Notes under the pieces: generated by a model
What the model was told of the DNA's origin: nothing
The model's input: only the letters and a program-made list of their open reading frames with translations
Database searches by the model: none
DNA from: Oscillospiraceae bacterium
GTDB lineage: Bacteria > Bacillota > Clostridia > Oscillospirales > Ruminococcaceae
Assembly: GCA_022800935.1 (NCBI GenBank)
Contig: JAAWRH010000001.1
Coordinates: 181,457-245,456, forward strand
DNA length: 64,000 nt
Direction of reading: 5' to 3'
Shown here: piece after piece, positions 22,901 to 30,725 of the stretch
Numbering within the stretch: the first letter of the stretch is position 1
How the letters are laid out: every line of letters starts with the position of its first letter
Made by a program: the position numbers and the translations under genes

Positions 22901-25646
22901 CGTCTTCTGCCGGGAGGAGCCAGACCCAGAGGAACTGGAGCGTCACCTAGCCCGGCTGGCCGATTACCAGAAGGAGCAACTGGCAGCCCTGGCGGCTTTG
23001 GCCGGCTTCGGCGAACACGCCGACCTCCTGTATCAGGGGGAGCATACGGATTGGAGCGCCTATATCGCCCAGGCGGAGCGGACCCGAAAAACCGCCCTGG
23101 ACCTGGAGGCCGTCGCTGGGGGCAGGGAGCTGCGCCTGCGCTTCGCATCCTCTCCGGAAGCAGTGGAGACGGCCAGAGACTTTTCCGCCGCCTGGCAGCG
23201 GTTCCGGCAGGCGGCGGAGAAGCTGGACCGGCTGCTGGAGCTGTCCCCGCCGGAACCGGAGGACTGGATGGCCCGTCAGCTCTCCCACTGCGATACCCTC
23301 CAGGAGGGCATCGGCCAGCTGCGGGAATGGACCCTTTGGAAGGGAGTTTGCCGGGAGGCCCTCCATGTGGGCCTCGGCCCGGTGGTGAAAGCCTACGAGG
23401 GAGGTATCTTCCACAGGGAGGTCCTCCCCTGCTACCGCAAGGGGGTATATCTTGCCCTGGCCCGCCTCGCCATGGAGGCGGAGGGCCTTGAGGACTTTTC
23501 CAGCGGCAGGCCGGAGGAAAAGCTCGCCCGTCTTGCCCGGCTGAGGGAAAGGCAGAGGGAGCTGGACCGGGGGGAAATCCGCCGCCGCCTCCGGGAACGG
23601 ATACCGGCCCGGCCCGGAGAAATCTTCCAAGGGGAGCTGGAAATTCTTCAAGCCGCACCGGAGGACGGGCGGGGCGTGGACATCCGGCAACTGTTGGAGG
23701 GGCTTCCCCATCTGCTGCCCCTCCTCTGTCCCTGCGTTATCACCAGTCCCGTTTTGGCGGCCCGGTATCTGGGGAAGGAGCGCAGCTTTGATCTCACCAT
23801 ACTGGCGGATGCCTCCGGCATTCCATCCAGCCGCGCGTTCGGCGTGCTGGCGCGGGGGAGGCAGAGCATCCTCACCGGGGACCCTGGCCAGACGCCCTCC
23901 CCTGACCCTTTCAGGTCCGCCCTCCCCTGGAATGTGCCGCCAAAGGAGGGAAATTCGGAGAACGCGCTGTCAAGCTGCATCGCCCTGGGGATGCCGGAGC
24001 TCCCACTTCTCCGCTGCTCCGGAATCCACGAAAGCCTGGCCGCCTTTTTCAACCGCCGCTTTTACCATAACAGCCTGTACACCCTTCCTCCTCCCGGCCG
24101 GCGTTCCCGCGTCCATTTGGTAAGGACTGCCGGGGCATTCGACCCCCTCCGCCAATGGAATCAGACAGAGGCCCAGGCGGTGGTGGACGAACTGCTGCGG
24201 CGGTTCCGCGACCCAGAGCTGAGAAAGCAAAGCATTGGCGTTGCCGCTTTTACCGGCAGCCAGCGATGGTTGATAGAGGACCTGTTTGCCCGCGCCCTCC
24301 TCCAGAGTCGGGAAAAGGGGCTGGCAGAGTGGGCCTCCGGCGACCCGGAGCCCCTGTGGTTCAAGACGCCGGAGAACCTACAGGGGGAAAAACGGGACGT
24401 CATTCTCCTTTCCGTGGGGTTTGACGGAAAGGACCTGTGCTTCGGTCCCCTGGACCGGGAGGACGGATGGAAACAGCTGAACACGGCAATATCCTGCGGC
24501 CGGGAGGAGATGGTTGTCTTCTCCTCCGCAGCGCCGGAGCAGATCGACCTGTCCCGCACCTTCTCTCAGGGGGCGGAGGCCCTGCGGGATTTTCTCCTTT
24601 ACGCCCAGGGCCAGGCGCTGCCTCAGCCCCCAAAATCCCCCTGGGGCTTCTCCCGATCAGGGGAAAACGGACTGAAGGACAGTATCTGTAAAATTCTTCA
24701 AAAATCCGGCTTTTCCTTCCGCCTGGGGATTGGCGAATCCCTGTGCAGGGTCGATATCGCCGTGGTTGACCCCCAGGACAGTGACAGATACCTGGCGGGA
24801 ATCCTCCTGGACGGCCCCGGATGTCCGGGGGAGCCTCCCCTCTGGAGGGAGGCGGGGGTTCTCCCCGCCCTGGAGCGAACCGGCTGGAACATCATACGAA
24901 TGCGGAGCATCGACTGGCTGGAGGACTCCCGCCGGGAGACCGACCGGCTGCTGGCGGAGCTGAACCGGCTGAAAAAGCAATCCCGTCAACCTTCCGCGTC
25001 TGCTCCGGCTCCTGAAAAGTCCCCTTCTGACAAACCGCCTGTCAAGGCGGAAGGGGCGGAGCCCTACCGGGCGGCGGAGCTGGCGGAGCAGCCTCTCACC
25101 CCGGAGGAATACCTCTCCCCCGGCCACACTGACATACTCCTAGCAAAAATCCAAAAGGTCATGGAGACAGAGTCCCCTGTCTCCGAGGGCCTGCTCACTA
25201 AGCGGGTACTGCAAAGCTGCGGCATTCCGAAGGGGAATAGCCGGATACGCACCCGGAACGCCGCCCTTTTCCGGGAGCTGGGACTTCAAATTCTCCCCCA
25301 GGAGGGGGGAAAAATCCTCTGGCTGCCCGGTCAGGACCCGGAAAAATACCAGGGCTTCCGGATATCCAGGGAGGAAGCCCACCGGCGGGAGGCCAAGGAC
25401 CTGCCCCAGCAGGAGGCAGCCAACGCGGTCTGCGCCGTGCTGGCCAGCGGCCCCATGGATAAGGCGGAGCTCCTTCCGGTGGCGGCAAGGCTGATGGGGT
25501 ATCAACGGCTGGGGGTACAGGTGCTTTCCGCCATGGAACGGGGGGTGGCCTGGGCGAAAATGGCAGGGCGGATTACAATCAATAAAGCGGATGTGGTCAG
25601 CCTGCCGGTCAATCCAAACGAATCCAAGGAACCGGACACAGAATAA
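19953..25646 (+). CDS. Giant DUF4011/DUF3320-type helicase relative with degenerate ATPase motifs
   Basis: A 1897-residue protein laid out like DUF4011 superfamily I helicases: a beta-rich N-terminus, a DUF4011 segment near 365 (W-E-R-E-L-L-E-L-G-T-G-N-P-L-L-N-L), a split AAA helicase core, a Vsr-type nuclease-like domain (~1570-1670) and a C-terminal DUF3320-like region. Walker A reads P-P-G-T-G-R-T with Arg670 in place of the Lys. The Walker B position reads L-A-D-A-S (1284-1288) where the family has F-D-E-A-S. Motif VI reads I-S-C-G-R (1513-1517). The nuclease domain keeps R-V-D-I-A-V-V-D but lacks the usual Glu before L-D-G. The frame is open throughout, so it is maintained, perhaps as a pseudo-enzyme. 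GGAGG precedes the ATG. Confidence 0.78.
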   Translation: MDPQEKIRLRAVAADTVHFALPYNGLPVLRQISIQNSGPSPLEGVCLRVECGSALTQTYQTTIDILPGQRAVLRNIPLSFNMDFLAGITEKQTGRLCITAESGTGETLAEEAFPLCFLPYSRCLWEKKEDVGLPPELLAAFVTPRSPAVEAVLVRASVWMDTWTKNASLNGYQGQSPVRARQQAAAVYTALQEMGLELLPAREGESGAELRLCGDIIGQRAGNVLELTLLYVSCLEALGLNPLIIFKGEHAFAGVWLEDSTFPELLGNNCALLSQCFSAGKLTLADCAALASRKAIRFEGAEQIAALELSNIQNGRILDLRRARLNHIRPLPAPVRGADGRLLAEDEKEAVSYPPPAPLTAAAKRLVWERELLELGTGNPLLNLLSAQSLPILASSLETLEGILSAGAELSLLSRPAEWRTPWTGYDLETFHRLGVYEGFVTAELSSLRLYSALPEPEMAPAARSLLELSRLSAEESGGDALFLALGLLRWYESGISEHPRYAPLLLLPVRLAAGNGSVFSLAMRDDQPQLNQALLEMLRQDFGLTVSLPDSLAGSGGQILSPFLSALRQAIAGQSRWDLLEGAVLGIFPHSRFALWNDLRQRRDSLPESPAAANLLTGGTNWTSSATAAGSVSGVSLLPLEMDPFQLAAIRAAQEGKSFALCTPPGTGRTGTVAAIAANALAQGKTVLLSAEKNCVLCDLEEALEQLGLGPFCLSLHSQSPQRAGIIRQLKEAARTAFSSSVSPVPAAEGFRGDQLRTLEEELNGKLESIRRIQPCGLTLYEIIGRYEQSASAGDAIRFGREEAARIGEGTLERQEQMVRRLVEAASAVDHPYRHPLQGVNRSQYTQQLRDQLPEVMDEFREAGRDALDARRRIADLFGRSFRDLPEDWEWFAQAAGCLARWESIPEIWAKSSSLDNLLEAADRLTAHGERTLQIKEELLEQWNPSFLAQDGFTLEADWKELSGKWTLSRHLGRKKMLKYLSVFCREEPDPEELERHLARLADYQKEQLAALAALAGFGEHADLLYQGEHTDWSAYIAQAERTRKTALDLEAVAGGRELRLRFASSPEAVETARDFSAAWQRFRQAAEKLDRLLELSPPEPEDWMARQLSHCDTLQEGIGQLREWTLWKGVCREALHVGLGPVVKAYEGGIFHREVLPCYRKGVYLALARLAMEAEGLEDFSSGRPEEKLARLARLRERQRELDRGEIRRRLRERIPARPGEIFQGELEILQAAPEDGRGVDIRQLLEGLPHLLPLLCPCVITSPVLAARYLGKERSFDLTILADASGIPSSRAFGVLARGRQSILTGDPGQTPSPDPFRSALPWNVPPKEGNSENALSSCIALGMPELPLLRCSGIHESLAAFFNRRFYHNSLYTLPPPGRRSRVHLVRTAGAFDPLRQWNQTEAQAVVDELLRRFRDPELRKQSIGVAAFTGSQRWLIEDLFARALLQSREKGLAEWASGDPEPLWFKTPENLQGEKRDVILLSVGFDGKDLCFGPLDREDGWKQLNTAISCGREEMVVFSSAAPEQIDLSRTFSQGAEALRDFLLYAQGQALPQPPKSPWGFSRSGENGLKDSICKILQKSGFSFRLGIGESLCRVDIAVVDPQDSDRYLAGILLDGPGCPGEPPLWREAGVLPALERTGWNIIRMRSIDWLEDSRRETDRLLAELNRLKKQSRQPSASAPAPEKSPSDKPPVKAEGAEPYRAAELAEQPLTPEEYLSPGHTDILLAKIQKVMETESPVSEGLLTKRVLQSCGIPKGNSRIRTRNAALFRELGLQILPQEGGKILWLPGQDPEKYQGFRISREEAHRREAKDLPQQEAANAVCAVLASGPMDKAELLPVAARLMGYQRLGVQVLSAMERGVAWAKMAGRITINKADVVSLPVNPNESKEPDTE

Positions 25647-25694
25647 GAGCCTATCCCGGAATGAACCGTATCGGCTCATTCCGGGATAGGCTCT
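25646..25694 (+). repeat. Perfect 19-bp inverted repeat between the helicase-like and SLOG genes
   Basis: Bases 25646-25664 are exactly complementary to 25676-25694 with an 11-base loop, overlapping the helicase-like gene's stop codon. There is no T-run on the plus strand. It may be a processing or stabilising hairpin, a terminator of unusual type, or a mobile palindrome. Confidence 0.75.
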
Positions 25695-25714
25695 GAGGAA
25701 AGGAGCTGTCGCCA

Positions 25715-26230
25715 ATGCGATGCTGTTTCACAGGCCACCGCGTGATTTCCACCGCCGAACGCGACAAGGTGCAGGCAGCGCTGACGGAGGCGCTGGAGCC
25801 GCTGCTGGACGGCGGGGAGGACTGCCGCTTTTTGGCGGGCGGAGCCATGGGCTTTGACACCATAGCGGCGGAGACGGTGCTGGTGCTCCGGGAACGCTAT
25901 CCCCGCGTACAACTGACCCTGGTCCTGCCCTGCGTCAACCAGACCCTCGGCTGGCCCCCGTGGGCAATTGAGCGCTACGAGCGTATCCGCGCCCAGGCGG
26001 ACGAGGTCATCTACACCTCCAAGGAGTACTATGATGGCTGCATGCTCCGCCGGGACCGGTACCTGGCGGAAAACAGTGACATCTGCATCGCTTATCTCCG
26101 GCCCCGGATTGCCCGCGGCGGCACCAGATATACCGTGGACTGCTGCTTAAACCAGGGGATTCCGGTGATCAACCTGGCGCAGAGGCTGATCATGGTGTCA
26201 GATGACGGCGGGGAAAATTGGATACCATAA
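25715..26230 (+). CDS. SLOG-fold protein (DUF1273/YpsA-like)
   Basis: A 171-residue protein with the DUF1273 pattern: F-T-G-H-R near the start, a Rossmann-like G-G-A-M-G-F-D-T-I-A-A-E loop at about 43-54 and a C-terminal N-Q-G-I-P-V-I-N-L. SLOG proteins bind nucleotide-derived ligands, and YpsA relatives occur in cell-division and defence contexts. AAGGAG lies 9 bases before its ATG. It is the only gene downstream of the giant helicase-like gene, separated by a long hairpin, so linkage of function is possible but unproven. Confidence 0.82.
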   Translation: MRCCFTGHRVISTAERDKVQAALTEALEPLLDGGEDCRFLAGGAMGFDTIAAETVLVLRERYPRVQLTLVLPCVNQTLGWPPWAIERYERIRAQADEVIYTSKEYYDGCMLRRDRYLAENSDICIAYLRPRIARGGTRYTVDCCLNQGIPVINLAQRLIMVSDDGGENWIP

Positions 26231-26260
26231 AACAGGGGCGGCTTTTTTCTCCCCCCTGCC

Positions 26261-26290
26261 AAAAGGGCCCCCGGCGTCTGCCGGGGGCCC
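26261..26290 (-). terminator. Rho-independent terminator of uxaC
   Basis: A perfect 11-bp GC-only stem (26265-26275 with 26280-26290) is followed on the minus strand by TTTT. It lies just past the uxaC stop. Confidence 0.85.
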
Positions 26291-26298
26291 TCCTTAAC

Positions 26299-27717
26299 TT
26301 ATACGTTGAAGCCGAAGAACTTGACCGTATTGTTGTAGCTGATATCCTGCACCAGCTTGCCCAGGAACTTGATGTCGTTGGGGTACTCCCCGTTCTCCAC
26401 CCACTCGCCGATGAGGTTGCAGAGAATCCTCCGGAAGTACTCATGCCGGGTGTAGGACAGGAAGCTGCGGGAGTCGGTGAGCATACCGATGAAGTTGCCC
26501 AGTACGTTCAGATTGGCAAAATCGGTCAGCTGCTTGATCATGCCGGTCTTGGTATCGTTGAACCACCAGGCGGAGCCCAGCTGAATCTTGGTGTTGATCC
26601 CCTTCTCGTAGAAGCAGGCCCCCACCGTGGCCAGCAGCTGGTTGTCGTTCTCATTGAGGGAATACAGCACCATCTTGGGAACGGAGTCCTTCTTTGCCAG
26701 CTCGCCCAGAAGCTGCGCCAGCTCCCAGCCGCAGGGCTTGTTGCCGATGGCGTCAACGCCGGTGTCCGGGCCCAGCGTCTTAAAGGTCTGGTAGTTGACG
26801 TTCCGCTGTGCGCCGTAATGAATCTGCATCACCCAGCCGTGCTTGGCGTACCATTCGCCCAGGAACAGCAGGATGGCGGTCTTGTATTCGTCGGCCGCGC
26901 ACTGGCAGACGGTCTCGCCGGAAAGGGCGGCGGCCAGGGTCTTGTTCAGCTTATCCTCGCTGGCGGGGGAATACACCACATAATCCAGACCGTGGTCGGA
27001 GTTGATGCAGCCCATGGAGTGGAAGAACTCCAGGCGCTTGCCCAGGGCTTCCTTCACGTCGGCGACCGTCTTGATGGCCACACCGGACACGTCGGAAAGC
27101 TTGGCGATATACTCCTTAAAGCCCTCTTTTTCAATGTTGATGGCCTTGTCGGGGCGGCAGGCGGGAAGGACCTTTACCTTGCAGGTGGGGTCAGCCGCTA
27201 TCTTCTTGTGCCATTCCAGGGAATCCACAGGGTCGTCGGTGGTGCAGATGAGCTTGACGTTGGACTGGTCGATCAGCCCGCGGACCGACATGGAGGGCTC
27301 CGCCAGCTTTTTGTTGCAGAGCTCATAGACCTCGTCGGCGGTCTCCAGGCTCAGGGTTCCGTGATAGCCGAAATACCGCTGGAGCTCCAGGTGGGTCCAA
27401 TGGTACAGGGGATTGCCCACAGCGCGGGAAACGGAATCCGCCCAGGCGCGGAACTTTTCCTTGGGGTCGCCGCTGCCAGTCACCAGCTCCTCCGGATATC
27501 CGCAGGCCCGCATGATGCGCCATTTGTAGTGGTCGCCGAAGTTGCCGTCGCTCAGCCACACCTTGGTGATATCGGTAAACTTGCGGTCCTCATAGATCTC
27601 CTGGGGGTTGATGTGGCAATGGTAGTCGATGATGGGCATCTTGTCCGCGTAATCGTGGAACAGTGTCTTTGCCGTTTCGTTGCTCAGGAGGAAGTCCTTG
27701 TCCATGAAGCTTTTCAT
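26299..27717 (-). CDS. uxaC: Glucuronate isomerase (uronate isomerase)
   Basis: A 472-residue uronate isomerase that interconverts D-glucuronate and fructuronate, or D-galacturonate and tagaturonate, the first step of hexuronate use. The amidohydrolase-like metal site H-C-H-I-N-P is seen near residue 30, and length and the C-terminal R-R-I-L-C-N-L-I-G-E-W block match UxaC. The ATG at 27717 has GGAG upstream; an in-frame extension to 27801 lacks homology. It is co-oriented with and 130 bases downstream of the LacI-type regulator, with no clear promoter of its own. Confidence 0.95.
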   Translation of the reverse strand: MKSFMDKDFLLSNETAKTLFHDYADKMPIIDYHCHINPQEIYEDRKFTDITKVWLSDGNFGDHYKWRIMRACGYPEELVTGSGDPKEKFRAWADSVSRAVGNPLYHWTHLELQRYFGYHGTLSLETADEVYELCNKKLAEPSMSVRGLIDQSNVKLICTTDDPVDSLEWHKKIAADPTCKVKVLPACRPDKAINIEKEGFKEYIAKLSDVSGVAIKTVADVKEALGKRLEFFHSMGCINSDHGLDYVVYSPASEDKLNKTLAAALSGETVCQCAADEYKTAILLFLGEWYAKHGWVMQIHYGAQRNVNYQTFKTLGPDTGVDAIGNKPCGWELAQLLGELAKKDSVPKMVLYSLNENDNQLLATVGACFYEKGINTKIQLGSAWWFNDTKTGMIKQLTDFANLNVLGNFIGMLTDSRSFLSYTRHEYFRRILCNLIGEWVENGEYPNDIKFLGKLVQDISYNNTVKFFGFNV

Positions 27718-27850
27718 TTGTCCTGATTCTCCTTCGTCTGTTAATAATTGGGATGCTGCGGAGCAGGGCCGGTCCGGCTGGCCCCTTTTCCGCTCTATCA
27801 AAGGCGCGCCGCCGGTGAAAAATCACCCCGGCGCACCCTTTTGCCGCAAT

Positions 27851-28840
27851 TTAATAGGTCGTTTCCCGCTTTACCACCTCGGCTGTCAAAACCTTTCTGC
27901 TGGGGGCATCTCTCTGCTCAAACACGTCGATGAGGGTCTCCACCGCCTTCCTGCTCAGCTGCTCCACCTTGTTGTCAACCGAGGTCAGGGCGGGGATGGT
28001 GGAACGGGCCAGCATGGAGTTGTTAAAGCCGATAATCTGTATCTCGTCGGGGATTTTTCGCTTTATCCTCATCGCCGCCTGGAGCGCCCCCACCGCCAGG
28101 CAGTCGTCGGAGGCGGCCACCGCCTCAATCCGCCGCTGGGCCAGCAGCCGCAGGGTCTGCTCCCGCGCCGATTCCGGGGAGTGCCCGCACCGGACGGTCA
28201 GCATGGCGTCCGCCGTCATGTTCCGCTGGGTAAAGGCCGTCTGATATCCGCTGAGCTTCAGCGCGCCGGAGTAGGTGTCCGCGTCGTAGAGGTAGACAAT
28301 CTCCCGCAGCCCCTGGTCCAGGAACAGGGAAACCGCCTCCCGCATGGCGTTAAAGTCATCGCAGACCACCCCGTAGATGTTGGGGGCCTGGATGTAGTCG
28401 TTGACCAGAATCACCGGAACCTTTTTGGCCGCGTCCACAATATGGGAGTTATCCCCCCGCTCCTTAAAGGTGGAGCCCACCAGGATAATGGCGTCCACCC
28501 GCTTGGAGAGAAGCAACTCAATGGATTTTTTCCGGTCCTCCAGCTGGTCTCCCGTGCAGCACAGCAGGGAATCATATCCCCTTTTCCGAAGCTCCTTCTC
28601 CAGCACCGAGACGGAGGTGGCGTAATAAATATCGGATACGTCGGAGCAGAGGATGCCCACCATCTTGATGGAATTGAGCCCCAGACCGCGGGCGAAGATG
28701 TTCGGCGTATAGCCAAGCTCCTCAATCACCTGGAGAACGTGATTCCGAGTCTTTTCGCTGACATTCCCCTTTCCGTTGAGCACCCGCGATACCGTCGCGA
28801 TGGATACCCGCGCCTGGGATGCTATATCGTAGATATTCAA
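27851..28840 (-). CDS. LacI family transcriptional regulator of hexuronate genes
   Basis: A 329-residue repressor. The N-terminal helix-turn-helix reads I-Y-D-I-A-S-Q-A-R-V-S-I-A-T-V-S-R-V-L-N-G, followed by a periplasmic-binding-like ligand domain. The start is taken as TTG at 28840, nine bases after AAGGAGG, which places the HTH at the normal distance; a longer start at 28885 would add a basic extension upstream of the ribosome site. It sits divergently from uxaB and upstream of uxaC, so the inducer is probably a uronate or keto-deoxy intermediate. A LacI-type operator lies over its own start point. Confidence 0.9.
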   Translation of the reverse strand: MNIYDIASQARVSIATVSRVLNGKGNVSEKTRNHVLQVIEELGYTPNIFARGLGLNSIKMVGILCSDVSDIYYATSVSVLEKELRKRGYDSLLCCTGDQLEDRKKSIELLLSKRVDAIILVGSTFKERGDNSHIVDAAKKVPVILVNDYIQAPNIYGVVCDDFNAMREAVSLFLDQGLREIVYLYDADTYSGALKLSGYQTAFTQRNMTADAMLTVRCGHSPESAREQTLRLLAQRRIEAVAASDDCLAVGALQAAMRIKRKIPDEIQIIGFNNSMLARSTIPALTSVDNKVEQLSRKAVETLIDVFEQRDAPSRKVLTAEVVKRETTY

Positions 28841-28898
28841 TAGACCGCGCCTCCTTTTTCGGGCTTGGGCTCCAGCGGGTGGCATCGACAGGGGAAAA

Positions 28899-28912
28899 TG
28901 TAAGAGCTTACA
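28899..28912 (-). promoter_or_regulatory. LacI-family operator
   Basis: TGTAAGAGCTTACA is a 14-bp palindrome with 6-bp arms matching the general LacI-family operator form. It covers the predicted transcription start of the regulator, consistent with autorepression. Confidence 0.65.
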
Positions 28913-28915
28913 TCT

Positions 28916-28944
28916 ATTTTATCCGATTTTCCGCGCAATGTCAA
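28916..28944 (-). promoter_or_regulatory. Sigma-A promoter of the LacI-type regulator
   Basis: On the minus strand TTGACA (28944-28939) and TAAAAT (28921-28916) are separated by 17 bases. Confidence 0.75.
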
Positions 28945-28994
28945 TAAAATATTGTCAGTGATTCCACAAATTTTCATCTTTTCGCTAAAACACA

Positions 28995-29023
28995 TTGAAT
29001 TCTTTCCAGACTTATTATATAAT
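28995..29023 (+). promoter_or_regulatory. Sigma-A promoter of uxaB
   Basis: TTGAAT (28995-29000) and TATAAT (29018-29023) are separated by 17 bases, giving a ~140-base leader. The divergent promoters are about 50 bases apart. A half-site TTACA occurs at 29037-29041 but no full LacI palindrome. Confidence 0.78.
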
Positions 29024-29173
29024 GGAATATGTTAAATTACACCGCAGGGCCGGGAACGTGCCGGCCGCTTTGCCCCTGCCCGGCAGAAGGACAAAGCGGC
29101 GCTTTGTGGCAGACTGTCTGACGGCAGGCGCCGTTGTTCTCTCACGCCTGTAACGAGTATGGAGGTAAGGAAA

Positions 29174-30652
29174 ATGAACAATCTGAAGCTCACCAGAGAA
29201 GGGACAAAAAAACATCCCGAAAAGGTCATCCAGTTCGGCGAGGGCAATTTCCTGCGCGCGTTCGTCGATTACATGATCGACGTCGCCAACGAGAAGGAGG
29301 TCTTCGACGGCAGCGTGGTCATTGTCAAGCCCATTGAGTTCGGCAGCCTGCAAATGTTTAAGGACCAGGACTGCCTCTACACCCTGTCCCACCGGGGCCG
29401 CCTTAACGGACAGGTGGTAAAGGACTACCGGGTGATTACATCGGTTTCCCGCGCCATCGACTGCTACACCGAGTATGAGGCCTTTATGGAGTGCGCTAAG
29501 AACCCCGATATGCGCTTTGTGGTTTCCAACACCACCGAGGCGGGCATTGTCTATGATGAAACCGACAAATTTGAATACACCCCCGCCAAAACCTACCCCG
29601 GCAAGCTGACCCAGTTTCTCTATGCCCGTTTCAAGGCCTTTCACGGCGACGTCAGCAAGGGTATGATCATCATCCCCTGCGAGCTCATTGAGGGCAACGG
29701 CCACGAGCTGAAAAAGTGCGTGTTCCAGCAGGCGGAAAACTGGAAGCTGGGCAGCGAGTTCACCGACTGGCTGAAAGCCTCCTGCACCTTTGCCAGCACC
29801 CTGGTTGACCGCATCGTCACCGGATACCCGCGGGACAAGGCCCCGGAAATCTGGGAGGAGATCGGCTACCGGGACAACCTCCTGGATACCTGCGAGCCCT
29901 TTGCCCTGTGGGTCATTGAGACGGACAAGGACATCTCCGGTGAGCTGCCCCTGGACAAGGCCGGCCTGCCCGTCATCTTCACCGACAACGAAAAGCCCTA
30001 CCACGAGAGAAAGCTGCGCATCCTCAACGGGGCCCACACCTCTATGGTGCTGGGCGCGTACCTGGCGGGACATAACATCGTCCGGGAGTGCATGGAGGAC
30101 AGCGAAATCAAGGGCTTTATGGACAAGTGCCTCTTTGACGAGATCATCCCCACCCTCACCCTGCCCAAGGATGAGCTGATGGAGTTTGCCGCAGCCGTCA
30201 CCGAGCGGTTCCAGAATCCCTTCATCGACCACGCCCTGCTGGCAATCGCCCTCAACTCCGTCTCCAAGTGGAGGGCGCGGGTCCTTCCCTCTGTCCTTGA
30301 TTATGTGAAGAAGGAAGGAAAGGCTCCCACCCATCTGGCCTTCTCCTTCGCGGCGCTGATGTGCTTCTACCAGGGCACCGAAATCCGCGACAAGGCCCTC
30401 ATCGGCCACAGAGGGGAAGAGGAATACAAGATTCTGGACGACGCCGCTGTGCTGGAGTTCTGCAGGGAGCTCACCGCTGAATACCTGGAAAACCGCGACA
30501 CCACCGCCTATGTCACCAAGTTCGCCTCCAACAAGGATTTCTGGGGTATGGACCTGACCACTATCCCCGGCTTCGCGGAGGAGGTTTCCAAGGATATCGT
30601 TAAGATTCAGAAAATCGGCATGAAGAACGCCATCGCCGAAACCGTGAAATAA
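29174..30652 (+). CDS. uxaB: Tagaturonate reductase (altronate oxidoreductase)
   Basis: A 492-residue NAD-dependent long-chain mannitol-dehydrogenase family enzyme that reduces tagaturonate to altronate. The N-terminal Q-F-G-E-G-N-F-L-R-A-F is the nucleotide-binding start typical of UxaB, and K-L-R-I-L-N-G-A-H-T-S-M carries the catalytic Lys and Asn/His. The ATG at 29174 follows GGAGGTAAGG. It is the first plus-strand gene of the locus and is followed by uxaA 73 bases on, with a GC hairpin in the gap. Confidence 0.93.
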   Translation: MNNLKLTREGTKKHPEKVIQFGEGNFLRAFVDYMIDVANEKEVFDGSVVIVKPIEFGSLQMFKDQDCLYTLSHRGRLNGQVVKDYRVITSVSRAIDCYTEYEAFMECAKNPDMRFVVSNTTEAGIVYDETDKFEYTPAKTYPGKLTQFLYARFKAFHGDVSKGMIIIPCELIEGNGHELKKCVFQQAENWKLGSEFTDWLKASCTFASTLVDRIVTGYPRDKAPEIWEEIGYRDNLLDTCEPFALWVIETDKDISGELPLDKAGLPVIFTDNEKPYHERKLRILNGAHTSMVLGAYLAGHNIVRECMEDSEIKGFMDKCLFDEIIPTLTLPKDELMEFAAAVTERFQNPFIDHALLAIALNSVSKWRARVLPSVLDYVKKEGKAPTHLAFSFAALMCFYQGTEIRDKALIGHRGEEEYKILDDAAVLEFCRELTAEYLENRDTTAYVTKFASNKDFWGMDLTTIPGFAEEVSKDIVKIQKIGMKNAIAETVK

Positions 30653-30725
30653 GCGTCTGCTGACACCGCATCCGGGGGCCGGGCGCTCCGGTCCCCCTTA
30701 TCTTAAACGAAGGAGTACAGTTGAT

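Noticed and set aside
26218..27726. 502-codon plus-strand frame opposite uxaC
   Set aside because: Shadow frame; uxaC on the minus strand is unmistakable.
29015..30409. 464-codon minus-strand frame opposite uxaB
   Set aside because: Shadow frame with no recognised domain; uxaB is clear.
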